Notes: generated from the sequence alone by a model not told the origin. A stretch of DNA of 64,000 bases from Sphaerisporangium rufum (GCF_016863395.1 NZ_BOOU01000053.1:124001-188000), one strand, 5' to 3'; positions 1 to 8,729 are shown, counted from the first letter of the stretch. Numbers and translations: made by a program.

Positions 1-60
1 TGGAGGGCGGGAAGGGATCGTTCATCCGGGCGGTGCGCCTCCTGTCGGGCAGGCGTGGTC

Positions 61-1887
61 TCACCTGGCGGTGGCCGATGAGGACGAGCTTAGGCGCATG
101 GGGATCAGGGTGGCGTAGCCGTACATGAGCAGCCCAAGGGCGATCATGAAGATGATGGTCGGCCACTGCCAGATCGGCGGGAGGTGCAGGGCGAGGAACC
201 ACAGCCGGTTGTCGATGCCGAGGATCTTCATGACCATGGGCACGATTCCCTGGGGGAACAGGGGAAGCCAGGCGATGGTGTAGCCGATCGTGACGCCGAT
301 CCGGTGCCGGAGGGGGAGGTCGGCGGTGGTGGGCTTGCTCGCCTTCGCCCGCGGGGCGGGGCCGTGCTTCATGAGGTTGAGCAGCTCGATCCCGCGCTCC
401 TGGAGCCTGCGGTAGGCGATCCTGCCGAAACCCCAGGCGCAGAGGAGACCGGTCAGCACACCGGTGGCGAGGCCGGCCCAGGGGTGCAGCAGGACGGCGC
501 CGGCCGCGGGGAGGGCGGTGGCGGGGACGGCGAGGAGCACGAGCCAGGCGAGGCTCGTCTCGGCGGTCTCGTCGGCGCCGGTGCTGAGCGGGTTGCCGCC
601 GCGCTTGTGCGGGTCGGTGCCGGGGACGAGCGAGGTGACGGCGAGCAGGACGACGACCCCGGCTCCGCCGCCGAGGAGGGCGGGCAGCAGGCCGAGCACC
701 CACGGCCAGGCCCAGGTCTGGCCGCCGGCCAGGGTGCCCGCCAGGGACAGGACGACGGCGGCGGGCCCGACGATGAGGAGCCAGGCCAGCTGGCGGCCGC
801 GCACGTCGGCGCGTTCGGCTCCGGGGGTCATGAGGGTCAGCCACAGGGCGGTCCCGTCGGCGCCGTAGAGGTTGGCCGCGGACGCGGTGGCCATCACGAT
901 CGCGACGAGCCCGGTGAAGGGCACCAGCGCCCAGACGCCGATGGTGACGAGCAGCAGGGGGGTGACGATGGCGTAGGAGAAGGCGGTGGCGAGGAGCTGG
1001 ATGCGCACCAGGTCGCGCCACCAGGCGCGCAGTTCCTTGGCGGCGGCGACGCGGGCGCCGCCGGTCAGCGGGAAGGGCCGGGGGCCACCGCGCCGGACCG
1101 GCACACCGCCGCGGGCGGCCGACACGACGCGCCGCGACAGCAGCCCGGCCCAGGCGACCAGGAGCAGGGCGATCACGCCGGCGGCGGCGAGAAGGATCAG
1201 CAGGGCCGCCGGCCAGGAGGCCTCGACGGCGGCCACGCCCCATCCGGAGGGCAGGACGCGGACGAAGATCTCCGACCAGGCGGTGGGGCCGGTGCCGCCC
1301 AGCGCCACGACGGGTGCCCAGCCGTTGCTGCACAGGGCGATGGCGGTGCCGGTCGCGATCCCGACGGCGGCCGCGGTGGCGCGGGACCTGACGTACAGCC
1401 CGATGAGCGCCACGATGACCCGGGAGATCATCACCATGGTGACGAGCGTGGTGAGGGCCGCCACCAGGCCGATGAGGACGCCGGCCGGGCCGAAGCGCAG
1501 GCCGTACACCGGCAGGGACAGCAGCGCGATGAGGTTGACCAGGGGTGCGGGACCGGCGAAGGCTCCGGCGAGCAGCGCCGCCGCGATCCGGCGGGATGCG
1601 AGCGGGAGCATGGAGAGGTATTCGGGGCGCAGGGCCTCGTTGCCACCGCCGATGAAGATGGGGCCGAAGATCCAGCCGGCGAGCCATCCGGCCAGGGTGA
1701 GCGGCAGGTGGGCGGGCCACCGGACGGCGACGGCGATCGTGCCGAGGGCCAGGGCCAGTCCGAGGGTGGCGCCGATGTAGAGGTTCGTGGCCTTGTCGCC
1801 GCGCAGCGAGTTGCGCGTGAGCGCCAGCCGCATGCGGATCATGTGGTGGGCCAGGGCGGCCGGTCCGGGGGTCAGGAGGTGAGCCAT
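61..1887 (-). CDS. ABC exporter membrane subunit (608 aa, substrate unknown)
   Basis: A long, very hydrophobic protein with about a dozen membrane-spanning stretches spread along its length and few soluble segments, as expected for an ABC-2-like permease. I do not recognise a named family. The ATG at 1887 has a good ribosome site (GGAGGGG just upstream). The gene overlaps the end of the ATPase gene at 1872-2639 by 16 bases on the same strand, so the two are translationally coupled and probably form one exporter in the cytoplasmic membrane. The ATPase is first in the transcript. A NarL-type two-component system lies directly upstream and may control the pair. Substrate cannot be read from sequence. 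Confidence 0.8.
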   Translation of the reverse strand: MAHLLTPGPAALAHHMIRMRLALTRNSLRGDKATNLYIGATLGLALALGTIAVAVRWPAHLPLTLAGWLAGWIFGPIFIGGGNEALRPEYLSMLPLASRRIAAALLAGAFAGPAPLVNLIALLSLPVYGLRFGPAGVLIGLVAALTTLVTMVMISRVIVALIGLYVRSRATAAAVGIATGTAIALCSNGWAPVVALGGTGPTAWSEIFVRVLPSGWGVAAVEASWPAALLILLAAAGVIALLLVAWAGLLSRRVVSAARGGVPVRRGGPRPFPLTGGARVAAAKELRAWWRDLVRIQLLATAFSYAIVTPLLLVTIGVWALVPFTGLVAIVMATASAANLYGADGTALWLTLMTPGAERADVRGRQLAWLLIVGPAAVVLSLAGTLAGGQTWAWPWVLGLLPALLGGGAGVVVLLAVTSLVPGTDPHKRGGNPLSTGADETAETSLAWLVLLAVPATALPAAGAVLLHPWAGLATGVLTGLLCAWGFGRIAYRRLQERGIELLNLMKHGPAPRAKASKPTTADLPLRHRIGVTIGYTIAWLPLFPQGIVPMVMKILGIDNRLWFLALHLPPIWQWPTIIFMIALGLLMYGYATLIPMRLSSSSSATAR

Positions 1888-2639
1888 GCCAGCCCCTCCG
1901 TTCCGCCGGTGCGGGCACCGACGAGGTCGACGAAGGCGTCCTCCAGGGTCGCGGTGCCGCGTACCTCGGCCAGCGGGCCGGCGGCGACGACGCGCCCGCC
2001 GGAGATGACGCCCACGTGGTCGCAGATCTGCTCGACGAGCGTCATCACGTGGCTGGAGATGATCACCGAGCCGCCGCCGGCCGCGAACCTGCGCAGGATG
2101 GCGCGGATGGTGGCCGCCGAGACGGGGTCGACGGCCTCGAAGGGCTCGTCCAGGACCAGCAGGCGGGGCGCGTGCAGCAGGGCGACGGCCAGGCCGATCT
2201 TCTTGCGCATGCCGGTGGAGTATTCGATCACCAGGGTCCGCTCGGCGGAGTCGAGTTCCAGGATCCGCAGAAGCTCGTCGGCGCGCTCGGTGACGACGAC
2301 GGGCGGCAGGCCGCGCAGCAGGCCCAGGTAGGTGAGGACCTCGCGCCCGGTGAGCCGTTCGGGCATGGCGTTGCCGTCGGGCAGCACGCCGATCAGCTCC
2401 TTGGCGCGGACGGTGTCCCGCCAGACGTCGACGCCGAAGATCTCGGCGCGGCCGGCGTCCGGGCGCAGCAGGCCGACGGCCATCGCCAGCGTGGTGGTCT
2501 TGCCGGCGCCGTTCGGGCCGACCAGTCCGTAGAAGGAGCCGGCGGGAACGGTGAGGTGGATATCGTCGGCGGCCAGGTGCTCGCCGAAGGCTTTGCGGAG
2601 CCCGGTGGTGCGCAGGGCGGGCTCTCGGTGGGTTGGCAT
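1872..2639 (-). CDS. ABC exporter ATP-binding subunit
   Basis: 255-aa ABC ATPase that energises the permease encoded just downstream. Visible motifs in order: Walker A GPNGAGKTT, a degenerate signature (YSTGMRKK instead of LSGGQ), Walker B LLVLDEP and H-loop SSHV. A degenerate signature of this kind is usual in bacterial ABC-2 exporter ATPases. The reading frame is open further upstream to 2711, but the ATG at 2639 is the natural start, because the extra N-terminal residues look like untranslated leader. It ends inside the permease start (16-base overlap), so both are made together. The 177-base gap upstream carries a near-perfect palindrome (2708-2729) that could be the binding site of the neighbouring response regulator. 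Confidence 0.88.
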   Translation of the reverse strand: MPTHREPALRTTGLRKAFGEHLAADDIHLTVPAGSFYGLVGPNGAGKTTTLAMAVGLLRPDAGRAEIFGVDVWRDTVRAKELIGVLPDGNAMPERLTGREVLTYLGLLRGLPPVVVTERADELLRILELDSAERTLVIEYSTGMRKKIGLAVALLHAPRLLVLDEPFEAVDPVSAATIRAILRRFAAGGGSVIISSHVMTLVEQICDHVGVISGGRVVAAGPLAEVRGTATLEDAFVDLVGARTGGTEGLAWLTS

Positions 2640-2707
2640 GCCTTGAGCATTCCTTGCGGGCGGGGGGTGGCGGATCGTCCGGCCGGGCGGCGGGATGGTG
2701 GATTGCG

Positions 2708-2729
2708 GCATCAGCCGATCGGTTGATGC
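2708..2729. promoter_or_regulatory. 22-bp near-perfect palindrome upstream of the ABC exporter
   Basis: The arms GCATCA and TGATGC enclose CCGATCGG, symmetrical except for one base pair. It sits about 70 bases upstream of the ATPase start. The core CCGATCGG recurs at 4681-4688, upstream of the histidine kinase gene, which suggests a shared operator, perhaps for the response regulator at 2817-3482. This is inferred from symmetry only. Confidence 0.4.
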
Positions 2730-2816
2730 CGGTGAGCCGTGACCCGCCGTCCAGCGACCGCCGCCGGTGCCTCTCCGATCTTCATGACCCGCGCCGACCG
2801 GCCTCCGAGCCGCTGA

Positions 2817-3482
2817 TCAGCGCGGTCCGGACGACCGCGGGGGGCGGTCCAGGTAGGCGAGCACCGCCCGCACCCGGCGGTGGCCGGAGTCGTCCGCGGC
2901 CAGCCCGAGCTTGGCGAAGATGTTGCCGATGTGCTTGTGGACGGCATTGTGGGAGATGCGCATGTGCTCGGCGATGGTGGCGTTGTCGTGGCCCTGCGCC
3001 ATGAGAGCCAGTGACTCCCGCTCGCGGGGAGTGAGGGTGTCCAGCGGATCGCCGGCGCGGCGCGCGAGGAGCTGGGCGACCACCTCGGGGTCCATGGCGG
3101 TGCCGCCGGCCGCGACGCGGCGCAGGGCGTCGATGAACTCGGCGACCCGGCCGATGCGGTCCTTGAGGAGGTAGCCGATGCCGCCGCGGCCGTCGGACAG
3201 GAGCTCGCCGGCGTACTCGCACTCGACGTACTGCGAGAGCACCAGGATCGGCAGCGGGCCGTGCTCCCGCCGGGCGCGCAGCGCGGCGTGTATTCCCTCG
3301 TCGCGGAACGACGGTGGCAGCCGGACGTCGACGATGGCGATGTCGGGACGGGCTTCGGCGACGGCCTGGCCGAACGCCTCGCCGTCGCGGGCGGTCGCCA
3401 CGACATCGCAGCCCTTCGCCGCCAGCAGCAGCTCCAGACCGCTGGACAGCAAGATATTGTCTTCGGCGATCACGACCCGCAC
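2817..3482 (-). CDS. NarL/LuxR-family response regulator
   Basis: 221-aa response regulator. The receiver domain has acidic residues at 7-8 (AED) and the phospho-acceptor Asp52 (IVDVRLPP). The C-terminal LuxR-type helix-turn-helix starts at LTPRERESL and contains ISHNAVHKHIGNIFAKLGL-type recognition helices. The GTG start at 3482 is chosen because it opens directly into the receiver fold (VRVVIAEDN); upstream codons in the same frame overlap the kinase gene and look non-coding. It lies 16 bases downstream of the kinase gene at 3499-4644 on the same strand, so they form one operon and a cognate pair. The likely targets are its own operon and the adjacent ABC exporter, by proximity only. Confidence 0.9.
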   Translation of the reverse strand: MRVVIAEDNILLSSGLELLLAAKGCDVVATARDGEAFGQAVAEARPDIAIVDVRLPPSFRDEGIHAALRARREHGPLPILVLSQYVECEYAGELLSDGRGGIGYLLKDRIGRVAEFIDALRRVAAGGTAMDPEVVAQLLARRAGDPLDTLTPRERESLALMAQGHDNATIAEHMRISHNAVHKHIGNIFAKLGLAADDSGHRRVRAVLAYLDRPPRSSGPR

Positions 3483-3498
3483 CGGACCTCCCGCACGA

Positions 3499-4644
3499 TC
3501 ATTGTTGGCACGGTATCCGCACGGTGAGGGTGGTGGGACCGCCCGGCGGGCTGTCGAGCCGGACGGACCCGTCCAGCGCGGCGACCCGCCGGTGTATCCC
3601 GGTGATTCCGGTGCCGGCCGCGGGGTCGGCGCCGCCCCGGCCGTCATCGGTGACCTCGATGGTGAGCACGTCACCGGCGCGTTCGACGCGCAGGCCCGCC
3701 CGGGTGGCGGCGGCGTGCCTGGTCACGTTCGTGAGCGCCTCGGCTATCACGTAGTAGGCCACCGCCTGCACGGCCGCCGGGAGGGCGCCCAGCCGGGCGA
3801 GTTGCATGCGGATCGGCACACTCGCCCGGGTGGCCAGCGCCGTCAGGGCGCCATCGAGTCCGCGGTCGGCGAGGATCGGCGGGTAGATCGTCTGGAGTAC
3901 CGAGCGGAGCTCCACCATCGCTTCCTCGGCCGTCTCGTGCGCCTGCCGCAGCAGCGTCGCCGCCGCCACCGTTCCCGGGCCGTCGGCGAGCGACTCGCGG
4001 GCCAGGCCCAGGTTCATGGCGATGCTCACCAGCCGCGCCTGCGTCCCGTCGTGCAGGTCGCGTTCGATCCGCCGGAGCTCCGCGCCGTGGGCGTCGACCA
4101 CTCCCACCCGGCTTCTGGTGAGGACGTCGACCCGCTCGGTGAGCCGCTCGCGGGCCGAGGGGGCCAGCACCGCCAGGCACAGCCGCGCGTGCAGCCGGGC
4201 CAGCACCGGCAGCACCCACCAGGCCACCGCGCCGAGGACGGCGATCTGGACCGAGCCGCCGGCCAGCGCGGTCGCCCAATCGTCCACCCGGACGCCGAAG
4301 AACGAGAACAAGGTGGGACGCGCGCCGGCGGGAAACGCCCACCAGAGCGGGAGCGCGATCAGGGCGACCAGCAGGTTGCCCAGGCACATCAGCGCGGCCA
4401 GCCCGAGCGGCAACCCGGCGGTGACGTGCGCGAGCGCCCAGGCGAGATCCCGCCGTCCCGCCGGTCGGCCGGCGGCCTGGACGGCCTGGACGCCGAGCAG
4501 GCCGCCGGCCCGCCCGCGGTGCCACTCGGCCCAGCCTCGCCCCACAGGCGGCGCGAGCAGCACCGGTGAGGCGAGCACCGTGACCACGGCGGTGGCCAGG
4601 GTGCCCAGCAGGTAGGCCGAGCCGGAGAACCTACGGCCACGCAT
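3499..4644 (-). CDS. Sensor histidine kinase, HisKA_3 (NarL-partner) type
   Basis: 381-aa membrane kinase. About four to five hydrophobic segments fill residues 10-160, with no large extracellular domain, so it probably senses something within or near the membrane. The phosphorylated His198 lies in RIERDLHDGTQ, the HisKA_3 signature. It is followed by a HATPase_c domain with an N-box near NVTRHA and a G-box DDGRGG/GTGITGIHRR. The ATG at 4644 is preceded by GGAGG. It is transcribed with the response regulator 16 bases downstream and divergently from the secreted serine hydrolase at 4777. That promoter region contains CCGATCGG and two direct GGCTGTA copies. Confidence 0.9.
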   Translation of the reverse strand: MRGRRFSGSAYLLGTLATAVVTVLASPVLLAPPVGRGWAEWHRGRAGGLLGVQAVQAAGRPAGRRDLAWALAHVTAGLPLGLAALMCLGNLLVALIALPLWWAFPAGARPTLFSFFGVRVDDWATALAGGSVQIAVLGAVAWWVLPVLARLHARLCLAVLAPSARERLTERVDVLTRSRVGVVDAHGAELRRIERDLHDGTQARLVSIAMNLGLARESLADGPGTVAAATLLRQAHETAEEAMVELRSVLQTIYPPILADRGLDGALTALATRASVPIRMQLARLGALPAAVQAVAYYVIAEALTNVTRHAAATRAGLRVERAGDVLTIEVTDDGRGGADPAAGTGITGIHRRVAALDGSVRLDSPPGGPTTLTVRIPCQQ

Positions 4645-4702
4645 GCACGCCTCCTCACGACGCCGGTCGGTTCATTCCACCCGATCGGTCCACGGCCGGC
4701 AC

Positions 4703-4739
4703 TACAGCTGGCTGTACCGGCGTAGGGTGGCCGGCTGTA
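4703..4739. promoter_or_regulatory. Repeat elements in the kinase/serine hydrolase divergent promoter
   Basis: An inverted repeat TACAG-CTGG-CTGTA lies at 4703-4716. The heptamer GGCTGTA occurs at 4710-4716 and again at 4733-4739 as a direct repeat 23 bases apart. The region lies between divergent genes (start codons at 4644 and 4777), so a regulator site is plausible. No -10/-35 boxes are convincing. Confidence 0.3.
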
Positions 4740-4776
4740 TCGCGCCGGACGGCCCACGACCATAGCGTTCCGGGCC

Positions 4777-5979
4777 ATGAACCTGACACGTGGCCGTCGC
4801 GCCCGAACTGTGAAGAGGCGTCGCCGGACGATGGTCATCGGCGCCGCCGTCCTGGCGGGAGCCTGCATGCCCTCGGTGGCCGTCGCCGTGGCGGCGCCCG
4901 ATGATCACGCCGCCGCCCTTCAGCGCGACGTGAACGCGTTGCGCGCCACCGGGGCCAGCGGGGTGCTCGCCGAATCGAGCGTCTCCGGGCGTCCCCTGGC
5001 GGTGCGTGCGGGGGTCGCCGATCCTGCCACCGGGCGGCCTGTTCCGTGGAACGCCCGGCACCGGATCGCCAGTACGACCAAGACGTTCGTCGCGACCGTC
5101 GTCCTGCAGCTGGTGGGAGAGGGCAAGATCGGCCTGGCCGACACCGTGGACCGGTGGCTGCCGGGACTGGTGGCCGGGAACGGCAACGACGGCCGGGAGA
5201 TCACGGTCCGGCAGCTGCTCGGGCACACCAGCGGGCTGCCCGAGTACGAGACACCGATGGAGCGCGCCACCACCGCCGAGGACTTCAGGCGCGAGCGCTT
5301 CCACGCCTACCGGCCCGAACAACTGATCGCCATGGCCGTGCGGCATCGGCCCATGTTCGCGCCCGGAAAGGGGTGGGGCTACTCCAACACCAACTACGTG
5401 CTGGCCGGGATGATCATCGAGAAGGTCACCGGCGCGCCCTGGCAGCAGGCGGTGCACGAGCGACTCGTCGAGCCGCTGGGGCTGACCGGCACCGTCATCC
5501 CCGGTACCTCCGCCGACCTGCCCTCCCCCCGGCTGGCCGCGTACCGGCGGCTGCGGCCGGGCGGCCCGCCGGTCGACGTGTCCACCTTCACCGCCGGCCA
5601 CGCCGATGCCTCGATCATCAGTACGCCCAGGGACGTCAACCGGTTCTTCGGCGCGCTCCTGGGCGGCCGGCTGCTGAAGGCGGCGCAGCTGAGGCAGATG
5701 GAGACGACCGAGCCCGCCACGCCTTACGCCGCCATCTGGGACGAGCCGGGCTATGGGCTGGGGCTGATGAAGCGCCGGCTGCCGTGCGGCGGGTGGGTCT
5801 GGTTCCACGGAGGCGGGTGGTGGAACGCCATCACCGACAACGCCGTCACGCCCGATGGCCGCCACGCGGTGACGGTGGCCATCGCGAGCACCCTCGAACC
5901 GGGTCAGGACCCGACTCCCCAGGCCAAGGCGTCCGCGGCCCTGATCGACCACGCGCTCTGCGCGACCCGGGCCGGATGA
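4777..5979 (+). CDS. Secreted serine hydrolase, class C beta-lactamase / D,D-peptidase (R61-like) fold
   Basis: 400-aa exported serine hydrolase. A basic N-terminus with an RRRR run precedes a hydrophobic segment (about residues 18-40), giving a signal peptide that may use Tat. All three motifs of the family are visible: Ser99-x-x-Lys102 (STTK), Tyr203-Ser-Asn205 and His345-Gly-Gly347. Proteins with this set include D-alanyl-D-alanine carboxypeptidases, class C beta-lactamases and esterases; the DNA does not distinguish them. Its likely site of action is outside the membrane on peptidoglycan or a small ester/amide. It is divergent from the two-component kinase, which could regulate it. A later ATG at 4831 would truncate the basic N-region and is less likely. 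Confidence 0.87.
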   Translation: MNLTRGRRARTVKRRRRTMVIGAAVLAGACMPSVAVAVAAPDDHAAALQRDVNALRATGASGVLAESSVSGRPLAVRAGVADPATGRPVPWNARHRIASTTKTFVATVVLQLVGEGKIGLADTVDRWLPGLVAGNGNDGREITVRQLLGHTSGLPEYETPMERATTAEDFRRERFHAYRPEQLIAMAVRHRPMFAPGKGWGYSNTNYVLAGMIIEKVTGAPWQQAVHERLVEPLGLTGTVIPGTSADLPSPRLAAYRRLRPGGPPVDVSTFTAGHADASIISTPRDVNRFFGALLGGRLLKAAQLRQMETTEPATPYAAIWDEPGYGLGLMKRRLPCGGWVWFHGGGWWNAITDNAVTPDGRHAVTVAIASTLEPGQDPTPQAKASAALIDHALCATRAG

Positions 5980-6084
5980 CCCGGGGCCGCGGCGGCGGCG
6001 CAGGACCGGTGTCGGCCGGTGATGGCCAGGCGCATCGATTCGGGCCGGACGCCGGTCGGGGCCCGCGGAAGGGTCCGCCGGCGG

Positions 6085-7074
6085 TCAGGGTGCCGGGCCG
6101 GGGCAGGGGCGGCGCATGAGCGCCTCGCGCATGAGCCGGAGCCTCGGCAGGGCGGCCACCGCGGCCCGGGCCCGGTGCCGCATCGCCGCCGGGGTGCCGG
6201 CGCCCAGGTCGTCGAGCAGCTCGCCCAGCACGCCGGCGCGGTGCGGAGCGGAGGTCAGGCATCGGGCGAGGGTCACCACGATCCACCAGACCGCCTCCCG
6301 GTGCAGGCCGTGCTCGACCAGGTCGCGGGTGCCGTCGATGGAGATCCGGCGGGCCTGCGGGGTGAGGTCGCCCGCGTAGGGCCCGGCCGGATCGCGGGAC
6401 ACGTGGTCGTAGACGTCGGCCAGGCGGTCCAGATGCGTGGTGACGCGCGCGGCGGACAGGTCCGCGCAACCGAGCAGGCCGAGCAGTTCCTCGTGGAATC
6501 CGGCCTCGCCGCACCCGATCAGGACCTCGCGGGCGGCCGCGTAGCGGCGGCGGACGGTCGGGTTGGCGCCGGCGGCCGTCAGCACGACCACAGCCGGCAG
6601 GCTGGCCGGGAACACCCAGGACAGCACCCGCTCGGCGAGCGGCCGGGTGGTGTCGAGCCGGTCCAGGGCGGCGATGCGGTCCTCCAGCGCGGCGCACCGG
6701 GCGCGGACCCATCGCGGGTGGGCGAACCGCCCGGCCACCGTGGCGTGCAGCGCGGCCAGCGAGCCGTGCGGATCGGCCAGGATGACGCCCCTGCTCAGCC
6801 CGGCGGCCAGGGCGGGCGAGGCCAGCACGTTCTCCGCCGGTTCCAGCGGCGCGTAGGCGACGTCCAGCAGCACGCCCTGGTGGCGGAGCTTGCCGATCTT
6901 GTCCGGCACCTCGCCGGTCACCAGGATCACGATGTCCACGTCGGAGGTGGCCGCGAGTTCGGCGCCGGCCGGTGACCAGGCGGCCGATCCGCTGACGTAG
7001 GCGCCGGCGAAGCCGGCGACCCGGTGCGCGGCCACCCAGCGCGCCGCCACGGCGCGCGCCTCGCCGACCTTCAC
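6085..7074 (-). CDS. Nucleotidyltransferase-fold protein (aminoglycoside adenylyltransferase-like)
   Basis: 329-aa protein with a DNA polymerase beta-type nucleotidyltransferase domain at its N-terminus: a GSAAW loop at residues 29-33 followed by DVDIVILV at 45-52, whose two aspartates would hold magnesium. The remainder is helical and resembles proteins that transfer a nucleotide to a small molecule. The target is unknown; aminoglycoside modification is one possibility but no substrate signature is recognisable. The GTG start at 7074 is supported by GGAGG six bases upstream. It is on the same strand as the recombinase gene, 72 bases downstream of it, and may be cargo of the same acquired segment. 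Confidence 0.72.
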   Translation of the reverse strand: MKVGEARAVAARWVAAHRVAGFAGAYVSGSAAWSPAGAELAATSDVDIVILVTGEVPDKIGKLRHQGVLLDVAYAPLEPAENVLASPALAAGLSRGVILADPHGSLAALHATVAGRFAHPRWVRARCAALEDRIAALDRLDTTRPLAERVLSWVFPASLPAVVVLTAAGANPTVRRRYAAAREVLIGCGEAGFHEELLGLLGCADLSAARVTTHLDRLADVYDHVSRDPAGPYAGDLTPQARRISIDGTRDLVEHGLHREAVWWIVVTLARCLTSAPHRAGVLGELLDDLGAGTPAAMRHRARAAVAALPRLRLMREALMRRPCPGPAP

Positions 7075-7146
7075 GGTGCACCTCCGTGGCCGGATGAGCG
7101 GGTCGAGGTCATGGCGCGCTCGGCTGCGAGGGCCCGGCGGCCGTCC

Positions 7147-8160
7147 TCAAGGGTGGCCGGGTTCGGCGGGGGCGCCGGGGACGGGGCGCAGGGGGCGTGC
7201 GGCGGGCATGCGCAGCCGGTCGACGGCCTGGCGGCGGCGCGCCTCGGGGCGGCGGTCGTAGCGGGCGGTGGTGACGGGGGAGGCGTGGCCGGCCAGCGCC
7301 TGGGTGGTGGCCAGGTCGACCCCGGCGTCCAGCAGCTCGCCGATGAAGGTGCGGCGGAAGTCGTGCGGGGTGCGCGGGGCCGCCCCGGCGGCGGCCAGGC
7401 GGCGGGTGACGATGTCGGCGACGGCCTGGCCGGTCATCGCGGCCGGGGTGCCGCCGGGGGCGCGCAGCCGGCCGGCTCGGCTGATCGGGCAGAACAGCGC
7501 GCCGGGGGCGCGGCCGCGCACGACGAGCCAGGCCTCGGTGCGGGCCACCGCCTCGGCGGTCAGGTAGACCAGCCGTTCCTTGTCGCGCTTGCCGCGGACG
7601 CGCAGCGACCGGGCGGCGACATCGTAGTCGCCGAGCGCGAGCGCGGCGACCTCGGCGCGGCGGCAGCCGGTGGAGTAGAGCAGGGCGAGCAGGGCGCCGT
7701 CGCGGACGCCGGCGGGGGAGTCGTCGTGGTCGCAGGCGGCCAGCGCGGCGCCGGCGACCTCGGGCGGCACGTGCTGGCCGGCGGGCAGCCGGGTGTGCGC
7801 GAGCGGCGGCAGGTCGGTGGCCCGGTGGTAGTCCTCGGCGGTCATCAGGCCGAGCCGCCAGGCCTCGCGCAGCACGCGGCGCAGCGCGACCAGGTGCTTG
7901 TTGACGTGCGCGGGGGACCAGCCCTGCTCGATGATGATCGCCCGGATCCGCACGGTGTGCTCGTAGCGCAGCAGGTGCCAGGGTTGCCCGGCACCGGTGG
8001 CGGCCTGGTCCCCGGAGATGACGCGGGCGACGCGGTCCAGGCAGCCGCGCATGGTGCGGCGGGACTCGGGACTGGTGAGGGCGTCGAGGTAGACCAGATA
8101 GGGGTCGTCGGCCGGTGCGACGACCCCCGGGCTGGAGACCGGGACCACGGGCAGTTCCAC
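7147..8160 (-). CDS. Tyrosine recombinase (phage/XerD-type integrase)
   Basis: 337-aa site-specific recombinase. An N-terminal SAM-like DNA-binding region (about 20-115) is followed by a complete catalytic domain: Arg167 (GCRRAEV), Lys191 (GKRDKER), His267-x-x-Arg270 (HDFRR), His292 (GHAS) and nucleophile Tyr301. All catalytic residues are present, so it should be active. It stands alone: there is no excisionase, replication or phage structural gene nearby and no tRNA in the window. It lies immediately beside the polyketide locus. The start is a GTG at 8160 with no strong ribosome site, so the N-terminus is uncertain. It could be a mobile-element integrase or a chromosomal Xer-like enzyme. 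Confidence 0.9.
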   Translation of the reverse strand: MELPVVPVSSPGVVAPADDPYLVYLDALTSPESRRTMRGCLDRVARVISGDQAATGAGQPWHLLRYEHTVRIRAIIIEQGWSPAHVNKHLVALRRVLREAWRLGLMTAEDYHRATDLPPLAHTRLPAGQHVPPEVAGAALAACDHDDSPAGVRDGALLALLYSTGCRRAEVAALALGDYDVAARSLRVRGKRDKERLVYLTAEAVARTEAWLVVRGRAPGALFCPISRAGRLRAPGGTPAAMTGQAVADIVTRRLAAAGAAPRTPHDFRRTFIGELLDAGVDLATTQALAGHASPVTTARYDRRPEARRRQAVDRLRMPAARPLRPVPGAPAEPGHP

Positions 8161-8187
8161 CTGTCCGATCTTAAGCCTCTCCCGCCC

Positions 8188-8212
8188 TAAATAAAAAATC
8201 TACATTGTAAAG
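8188..8212. promoter_or_regulatory. AT-rich island upstream of the recombinase
   Basis: A run of A/T bases, unusual in this DNA, contains the small palindrome TACATTGTA (8201-8209). It lies between the MarR gene end (8229) and the recombinase start (8160). On the minus strand it offers a TTTACA -35-like box, so it probably carries the recombinase promoter. A recombination site is possible, but no second copy is visible. Confidence 0.35.
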
Positions 8213-8228
8213 GCGCTGGGTTGTTCAC

Positions 8229-8729
8229 CTACCCATTGACCAGAATCGTCAGCCTTCGGCTGCCGCCCACCAGACCTGCCACCAGCAGCAGATCATCACA
8301 GCCGGCGCGGATGAGCGGATGCCAGGCCTCGCGGAGCTCGCGCAGGGCGGGCTCGATCCGCGAGCGGTGCACGGCCCGGTCGACGGTGATGACGGTGCGG
8401 CGGCCGTCGTGGGTGGCGACCAGCGGATGCCCGGCGGTGCGCAGGTCTTCGGCGGTCCGGGCGGCGGCCTGCTCGGTCAGGCCGGCGAGTCGGGCCAGCC
8501 GGGGAAGCGGCAGCGATCCGTACCGGTACAGCGCGCACAGGCAGCGGAACTGCGCCGGGCGCAGCCCGGCGCGGGCGGCGAGCGCCTCGACCAGCCGGGT
8601 GGCCTGGCCGAACAGCGCGCCCGCCTCGCGCTGGACGGCCTCCAGGACCTCGACGTCGCCGCCGGCCGGCTCGCGGCCGGCGGCGTGCGCGGCTGCCGCG
8701 GGGTCGCGGGTCGGGCCGGCCGGGTTCAC
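8229..8729 (-). CDS. MarR-family winged-helix regulator at the end of the polyketide operon
   Basis: 166-aa protein with the MarR layout: a helical N-terminus, then a winged helix around LPLPRLARLAGLTEQAAARTAEDLR-type sequence and a wing with HDGRRTVITV. The frame is open far upstream, but the GTG at 8729 is chosen because it overlaps the stop of the SchA/CurD-domain gene as GTGA, a four-base overlap typical of coupled genes. It is the last gene of the minus-strand polyketide operon, so it is made with the biosynthetic proteins and may provide feedback control by binding an intermediate or product, as MarR proteins often bind phenolic ligands. That role is inferred. Confidence 0.8.
   Translation of the reverse strand: MNPAGPTRDPAAAAHAAGREPAGGDVEVLEAVQREAGALFGQATRLVEALAARAGLRPAQFRCLCALYRYGSLPLPRLARLAGLTEQAAARTAEDLRTAGHPLVATHDGRRTVITVDRAVHRSRIEPALRELREAWHPLIRAGCDDLLLVAGLVGGSRRLTILVNG

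Noticed and set aside
184-2331. Plus-strand 715-codon frame opposite the ABC exporter genes
   Set aside because: Gly/Asp/Glu/Gln-rich shadow of the minus-strand genes, with no motif and no ribosome site; the minus-strand genes have clear domains.
6085-8160. Nucleotidyltransferase plus recombinase as a defined mobile element
   Set aside because: No terminal repeats, transfer or excision genes are visible; linkage alone is not sufficient.
8201-8209. TACATTGTA considered as the recombinase attachment or dif-like core
   Set aside because: Too short, no flanking arm-type repeats, and no second copy seen in the window; it fits a promoter region better.
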